The notes under the pieces were generated by a model. That model was not told where the DNA came from, did no database searches, and saw nothing but the letters and a program-made list of their open reading frames with translations. Below, in pieces: positions 62,227 to 64,000 of a DNA stretch of 64,000 bases (positions within the stretch are counted from its first letter, which is position 1; the number at the start of each line of letters is the position of its first letter). Location: the NCBI RefSeq assembly GCF_023228165.1, contig NZ_JALOBS010000013.1, positions 62,001 through 126,000 of the forward strand. The letters are read 5' to 3'. The translations under genes were made by a program, and so were the position numbers. This DNA comes from Methylomonas sp. (lineage in GTDB: Bacteria > Pseudomonadota > Gammaproteobacteria > Methylococcales > Methylomonadaceae).

Positions 62227-62646
62227 TTAATGCTGTCCATGCAAGCGCATCAGCAAAACCGCCTCATCGCGAGTTAAGCCGCAGCTCTTCACCAATTCAT
62301 CAAGACTGGCCCCTCGATGAATTTTTTCGATGGCTATTGAATAACCACCTTGCAGTTCTTCCTCCTCCGCAATGACAAGCTCATTATGCTGAGGTTGGGG
62401 CGTATTGACCGTATCAAGCATATGATTGAGATGTGACTCGCTTTCAGACAAGCGTTTATCTACTGCAATAGCCGCCGCACAAAGCCCAGCCACATCGTCA
62501 TTGCTGCGTTGCAGTTGCGAACGCAAGAATTGATACTCTTGTTTAAGCCTTTTTTGCTGACGCCAAAGTAAAATCAAGGCGACGGCCAGCACAAACAAAG
62601 CTAATACAACACCGGCAAGCGCCAGCAAAACGAGCTCGCTCATCAC
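62227..62646 (-). CDS. DUF2802 protein of the CheW cluster
   Basis: 139 residues. One N-terminal membrane helix (LVLLALAGVVLALFVLAVAL, then ILLW) is followed by a coiled coil and the DUF2802 C-terminus (SIAIEKIHRGASLDELVKSC then GLTRDEAVLLMRLHG). Such genes regularly follow cheW in polar flagellates. Function unknown. It overlaps the upstream small ORF (ATGA, 62643-62646). Confidence 0.85.
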   Translation of the reverse strand: MMSELVLLALAGVVLALFVLAVALILLWRQQKRLKQEYQFLRSQLQRSNDDVAGLCAAAIAVDKRLSESESHLNHMLDTVNTPQPQHNELVIAEEEELQGGYSIAIEKIHRGASLDELVKSCGLTRDEAVLLMRLHGQH

Positions 62647-62834
62647 ACTATTTCATCTATATGCTGTATTGGTTGTTGGTCACGCTGCGGTTCTGTTACC
62701 AATTCTTCATCCTCGGCTTTTTGTTTTTTCTGGCCCCGATCCTGCTTTTGTTCGCGCCTGATTTTTCCGACAACCGGTACGCCGGGGCTAGGGCTAAGTG
62801 GAGTGAGTTCTGACACAGTAGCGACGCCTTTCAA
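62643..62834 (-). CDS. Small protein between cheW and DUF2802 genes
   Basis: 63 residues from a TTG at 62834, 5 bp after cheW; a GTG seven codons in is an alternative. Pro-rich N-terminus (LTPLSPSPGVPVVGKIRREQ) and a charged, Lys/Gln/Glu-rich tail suggest disorder. A small gene at this place is common in related flagellar clusters. Identity is unknown. Confidence 0.5.
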   Translation of the reverse strand: MKGVATVSELTPLSPSPGVPVVGKIRREQKQDRGQKKQKAEDEELVTEPQRDQQPIQHIDEIV

Positions 62835-62839
62835 TCTAA

Positions 62840-63313
62840 TTAGAACATATCCAATTCGGCTTTTTCATCTTCGCTAAGGAATTTGTTTAAATCGACCAAA
62901 ATCAGTAGCTTGTTATCCCGGCTTGTTACGCCCTGTATATATTTTGAGCTTTCTTCGTTTCCGACATTCGGCGCGGTTTCAATTTCCGACACCCGCATCT
63001 CCACAACCTCGGCAACGCTGTCCACCAGAATCCCGATAATATGCCTTTCGGTTTCGATAATGACCACACGGGAGGCGTCATCCGGCTCCTTAGAAGACAG
63101 CCCAAAACGATTGCGGGTATCGATTACGGTGACTACATTACCGCGCAGATTAATGATGCCTAATACGTAAGACGGCGCACCGGGCACAGGGGCAATTTCG
63201 GTGATGCGTAATACTTCCTGCACCTGCATAACATTAATGCCGTACTTTTCATCACCCAGACAAAAAGTCACCCATTGCATAATGGGATCGCTTTGTTTTT
63301 TATCGTCGCTCAT
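62840..63313 (-). CDS. cheW: Chemotaxis coupling protein CheW
   Basis: 157 residues. The CheW fold is clear: WVTFCLGDEKYGINVMQVQE, IAPVPGAPSYVLGIINLRGN, VTVIDTRNRFGL and VVIIETERHIIGILVDSVAE. It links chemoreceptors to the CheA kinase. It lies 18 bp after the CheW-like gene at the right edge. Confidence 0.93.
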   Translation of the reverse strand: MSDDKKQSDPIMQWVTFCLGDEKYGINVMQVQEVLRITEIAPVPGAPSYVLGIINLRGNVVTVIDTRNRFGLSSKEPDDASRVVIIETERHIIGILVDSVAEVVEMRVSEIETAPNVGNEESSKYIQGVTSRDNKLLILVDLNKFLSEDEKAELDMF

Positions 63314-63331
63314 GTCGTTTATCCAAAAGGG

Positions 63332-64000
63332 TTAGGAGTTTCTTTTTCGATGCGGCACTAACTCTTGCAAGTCAATAATAGCCGTTAATTCCTCTATTAC
63401 CGTACCAATCAGCCAAGGTTTTTTTTGTCTGCAGGTACGCCACCTGACTTTATCCGGCTTTAGCTTGCCTATCGACAAAATTTCGTCGCACGCCAGCCCC
63501 CAGCGTTTATCCTGTGTAATTAAAATACATTTAAAGGGTTTGGCTTCCAAATCTCGCTGACTGCCGCGGAGCTTACCGAAAATCAATTGCCCGGTATCCA
63601 ACACGCCAATCCGGCTATCGTGTTCATCGAGCAGCCCCAGGAACCACGATGGTTGACCGGGTATTTTGCCGGGCTTACGATCAATTTTGATGGTTCGTGA
63701 CAAATCTATCAGCGGAGTCGCCAGAATCAAGTGATCCACTTTAAAAAACAAAGCTTGAAATTCATGCTGAGCCCAATCAGGCATCACCGATAGCGGGTTT
63801 AGTTTAGCTGGTTTTTCAAATGCAACCAGCTCGTTCTGAAGCGGCTGCACCAAGGGCTGAGTAACAACAACGCGTTGAACCACCGGCTCCACCGATTTTT
63901 TCTGCGGCGCTTCATCGGCTGGAACCGCCTCGGGCACCTCATCCAGCAAAGTACTCAGATAAGCATCTAAAGCCAGCTTTTGCTGAACGATCTGCTGCGG
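63332..64000 (-). CDS. CheW-domain protein (5' part outside window)
   Basis: The frame is open to the very edge: 223 codons end at 63332 (stop at 63332-63334), and the codons before the TTG called at 63949 (PQQIVQQKLALDAYLSTLL) continue the same frame, so the real start is beyond 64000. The N-terminal part is a Pro/Ala/Glu-rich linker, and the CheW-like domain reads VDHLILATPLIDLSRTIKID, then GQPSWFLGLLDEHDSRIGVL and LACDEILSIGKLKPDKVRW. It matches the long CheW-like protein encoded beside cheW in Pseudomonas (PA1463-like). Confidence 0.88.
   Translation of the reverse strand, partial: PQQIVQQKLALDAYLSTLLDEVPEAVPADEAPQKKSVEPVVQRVVVTQPLVQPLQNELVAFEKPAKLNPLSVMPDWAQHEFQALFFKVDHLILATPLIDLSRTIKIDRKPGKIPGQPSWFLGLLDEHDSRIGVLDTGQLIFGKLRGSQRDLEAKPFKCILITQDKRWGLACDEILSIGKLKPDKVRWRTCRQKKPWLIGTVIEELTAIIDLQELVPHRKRNS

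Noticed and set aside
1..64000. tRNA, rRNA, CRISPR arrays
   Set aside because: No cloverleaf-like pieces, rRNA stretches or regularly spaced repeats were seen.

Overview
The window reads as a chromosomal segment of a Gram-negative gammaproteobacterium with an outer membrane, LPS, a TonB-dependent receptor, PEP-CTERM surface proteins and polar-flagellate-type CheW genes. The gene set (sodium-type N-ATPase, ebo cluster, PEP-CTERM protein, surE-pcm, paired CheW genes followed by a DUF2802 gene) would suit a Methylococcales-like methanotroph. No methane or methanol oxidation gene lies in the window, so the genus is inference.

Region 1 (1-16.6 kb, minus strand) is a long chain of closely packed genes. 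It starts with a radical SAM enzyme, an O-methyltransferase-like protein and a lipoprotein. After a 292 bp gap come a myo-inositol-phosphate synthase and a membrane protein. Next is a secreted alpha/alpha-toroid (prenyltransferase/squalene-oxidase-repeat) protein. It leads into a membrane-associated MoxR AAA+ / DUF58 / BatA-like / double-VWA module, and the chain ends in a TonB-dependent receptor that runs off the left edge. Many junctions are ATGA stop/start overlaps.

Region 2 (17.2-20.5 kb, plus strand) encodes three exported proteins. They are a second secreted toroid protein with thrombospondin type 3 calcium repeats and a dockerin-like tail, a PEP-CTERM-anchored protein, and a small periplasmic protein resembling secretion-system GspC/PilP segments.

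Region 3 (20.5-26.6 kb, minus strand) is an ebo-type cluster: eboF, eboE, eboB, eboA, eboC and an extra TIM-barrel protein, with no eboD nearby. Ebo clusters are linked to moving biosynthetic precursors to the periplasm (scytonemin in Nostoc). Regions 1-3 together look like one accessory locus making and handling an unidentified envelope or secreted product. This is the best candidate in the window for an undescribed system. A decayed transposase fragment with two in-frame stops sits at about 27.2-27.5 kb, at its right border.

Region 4 (27.5-36.2 kb) has a heparan-acetyltransferase-like membrane protein, a fructose-6-phosphate aldolase-like enzyme and a complete N-ATPase operon in the diagnostic order atpDCQRBEFAG. 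Its c subunit carries two carboxylates (E33, E66) plus S67/T68, and its b subunit has a delta-like extension.

Region 5 (36.2-55.4 kb) is mostly core and housekeeping. It holds pcm-surE, an Smr protein, a hypoxanthine/uracil-type DNA glycosylase, a FixLJ-like two-component pair, and a small stress island (Hsp20, an FtsH-like peptidase without an AAA domain, a DUF2934 protein). It also holds a DUF2797 protein, a lytic transglycosylase, a MASE1-CHASE-PAS-GGDEF-EAL protein, a HugZ-like protein, tag, an HNH nuclease, moaA, a secreted small protein, an SsuABC-like ABC transporter and a YigZ protein.

Region 6 (55.5-62.2 kb) is an LPS assembly block: msbA, a GT9 heptosyltransferase, a GT25 enzyme, an O-antigen ligase and two GT2 glycosyltransferases. 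Region 7 (62.2-64 kb, minus strand) is the end of a chemotaxis cluster: a CheW-domain protein cut by the right edge, cheW, a small ORF and a DUF2802 protein.
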